DNA from: a virus
Virus record (IMG/VR): IMGVR_UViG_3300008110_000304
Location: 1 to 33,962 of that record
Direction: 5' to 3' (one strand)
DNA length: 33,962 nt
The notes under the pieces are model-generated. The model searched no databases. It had not been told where the DNA came from and worked only from the letters and a program-made list of their open reading frames with translations. Below, one piece after another: positions 33,209 to 33,962 of the stretch (position 1 is the first letter of the stretch; every line of letters starts with the position of its first letter). Made by a program: the position numbers and the translations under genes.

Positions 33209-33642
33209 GCGTTCTTCCTCGCAGTAATCTCACGCTGCAAGTACCACGCAGCCTTCTCAAGATCCTGCACCGGATCGGAAGACTTCTTCCCTGCGCGACT
33301 CACATACTTCACGACGTTACCCAGTCGGTAGTTAAGATCTTTGGCTTCGATGAAATCGATAGTCTCAAAGCCACCGGCCTTGTAGTGCGGGGGATGATTC
33401 ACGGGATCGATTTCGGTTGCTTGTAGTCTGTGTTTTGGCCTTCTCATCTCAATCACATCCAACACTTGCTTCATTTCGGTCACAGCCTTCACGATCTTCG
33501 ACTTCTTGGTTTTGTTTTTGTAGTTACGTAGTACGACAGCGATGAGTGCATGGCTGCACTTCAACTTCGCTTTAATCTCTTTGACGGTCTTACCTTCGTC
33601 GTACAACTTACGAATTTGCTCAGATTTATTTACCTTTGACAT
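33205..33642 (-). CDS. HTH domain fused to DUF3310 (T7 gp1.7-like)
   Basis: 145 residues. The N-terminal 45 residues (SEQIRKLYDEGKTVKEIKAK, LKCSHALIAVVLRNY) form a helix-turn-helix of the homeodomain/resolvase type. Residues about 78-143 are a DUF3310 domain: DPVNHPPHYKAGGFETIDFI, then YRLGNVVKYVSRAGKK and LEKAAWYLQREI. T7 gp1.7, in this family, is a nucleotide kinase acting on dTMP/dGMP. It may supply dNTPs during replication; the HTH could tie it to DNA or regulation. The start overlaps the VRR-NUC gene by 17 nt, with AAAGGAGA upstream. Confidence 0.8.
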   Translation of the reverse strand: MSKVNKSEQIRKLYDEGKTVKEIKAKLKCSHALIAVVLRNYKNKTKKSKIVKAVTEMKQVLDVIEMRRPKHRLQATEIDPVNHPPHYKAGGFETIDFIEAKDLNYRLGNVVKYVSRAGKKSSDPVQDLEKAAWYLQREITARKNA

Positions 33643-33925
33643 GACTCAAAATCTCCTTTCTCAAGTTTTCAACATTAGTTTCATCGACGACCAACGCCAC
33701 GCCACCCGCAGTCCGGATAGCCTTCATGTGGGCGTGTTGTAGTGCAGTCGGGCGTCCACCATTTGCCTTACACTCAATAGCATAAAACAACCCTTCTTTA
33801 CAAATCAAGAAGTCTGGAACCCCTGAGTTCCCGTAACCTCCTGTAACTGGCATCGCATAGTAAGCGCCCATGTCCTCCAAGATTTTCTTTACCTTGGATT
33901 TAACTTTGCTCTCGGGGGTACTCAT
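33626..33925 (-). CDS. VRR-NUC domain nuclease
   Basis: 99 residues, a minimal VRR-NUC (PD-(D/E)XK) protein. GNSGVPDFLICKEGLFYAIE (32-51) and CKANGGRPTALQ (52-63) provide D38, E51, K53 and Q63, the expected catalytic set. Stand-alone phage VRR-NUC proteins act as structure-specific or Holliday-junction nucleases. Here it could resolve replication or recombination intermediates before packaging. AAGGAGG lies 4 nt before the ATG, which overlaps the stop of the previous partial gene (ATGA). Confidence 0.87.
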   Translation of the reverse strand: MSTPESKVKSKVKKILEDMGAYYAMPVTGGYGNSGVPDFLICKEGLFYAIECKANGGRPTALQHAHMKAIRTAGGVALVVDETNVENLRKEILSHVKGK

Positions 33926-33962
33926 ACGTCCTCCTTCGGTTTACGTAGCCATTCACTCTTGA
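33922..33962 (-). CDS. C-terminal end of an upstream gene (partial)
   Basis: Twelve codons (KSEWLRKPKEDV) and a stop that overlaps the VRR-NUC ATG as ATGA. The rest lies beyond the right edge. Support comes from the overlap style shared by most genes of this strand. Identity unknown. Confidence 0.45.
   Translation of the reverse strand, partial: KSEWLRKPKEDV

Overview
The window is an internal piece of a tailed bacteriophage genome (Caudoviricetes). The gene set fits a short-tailed, podovirus-like phage: a tail nozzle/stabilisation-type protein, a set of low-complexity internal-virion proteins, and one 2,134-residue polyvalent DNA-ejection protein. No portal, capsid or terminase gene is present, and open frames run off both ends, so the genome continues left and right. 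The host is probably a proteobacterium. This is inferred mainly from a phage-encoded copy of the RNA polymerase alpha C-terminal domain that aligns without gaps to the enterobacterial sequence and ends in the same LENWPP block.

Positions 1-17781 (+ strand) are the late module, in tightly packed genes: a glycine-rich fibre C-terminus, a cyanophage-type small structural protein, a sulfotransferase, a holin and GH24 endolysin, a nozzle-like protein, a jelly-roll-like structural protein, and then virion proteins ending in the giant ejection protein. One of these virion genes is split by an apparent -1 frame change near 5450-5470.

Positions 17778-33962 (- strand) are the early/replication module, read towards the centre, where the two modules meet with stop codons sharing one TTAA. 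In transcription order it holds: a VRR-NUC nuclease; an HTH-DUF3310 protein; a methyltransferase; the stand-alone alpha-CTD protein; small ORFs; a TPR/GT-B/GT-A glycosyltransferase fusion; a second glycosyltransferase; small ORFs; a second methyltransferase; a zinc-finger protein; a family A DNA polymerase; a Zn-binding protein; a Cas4-like Fe-S exonuclease; an HNH-like protein; an SNF2-type helicase; a coiled-coil protein; a Zn-ribbon protein; an HTH regulator; and a primase-helicase.

The only sizeable non-coding stretch (24011-24237) carries a near-consensus sigma70 promoter, about 150 nt rich in consecutive hairpins, and a rho-independent terminator. This looks like a stand-alone structured small RNA gene, or an attenuated leader, in front of the helicase. 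A second strong terminator lies just before the primase-helicase. The most unusual items are the alpha-CTD protein, this RNA locus, the trimodular glycosyltransferase, and the compositionally chimeric sulfotransferase. No tRNA, CRISPR array, insertion sequence, integrase or attachment site was found.
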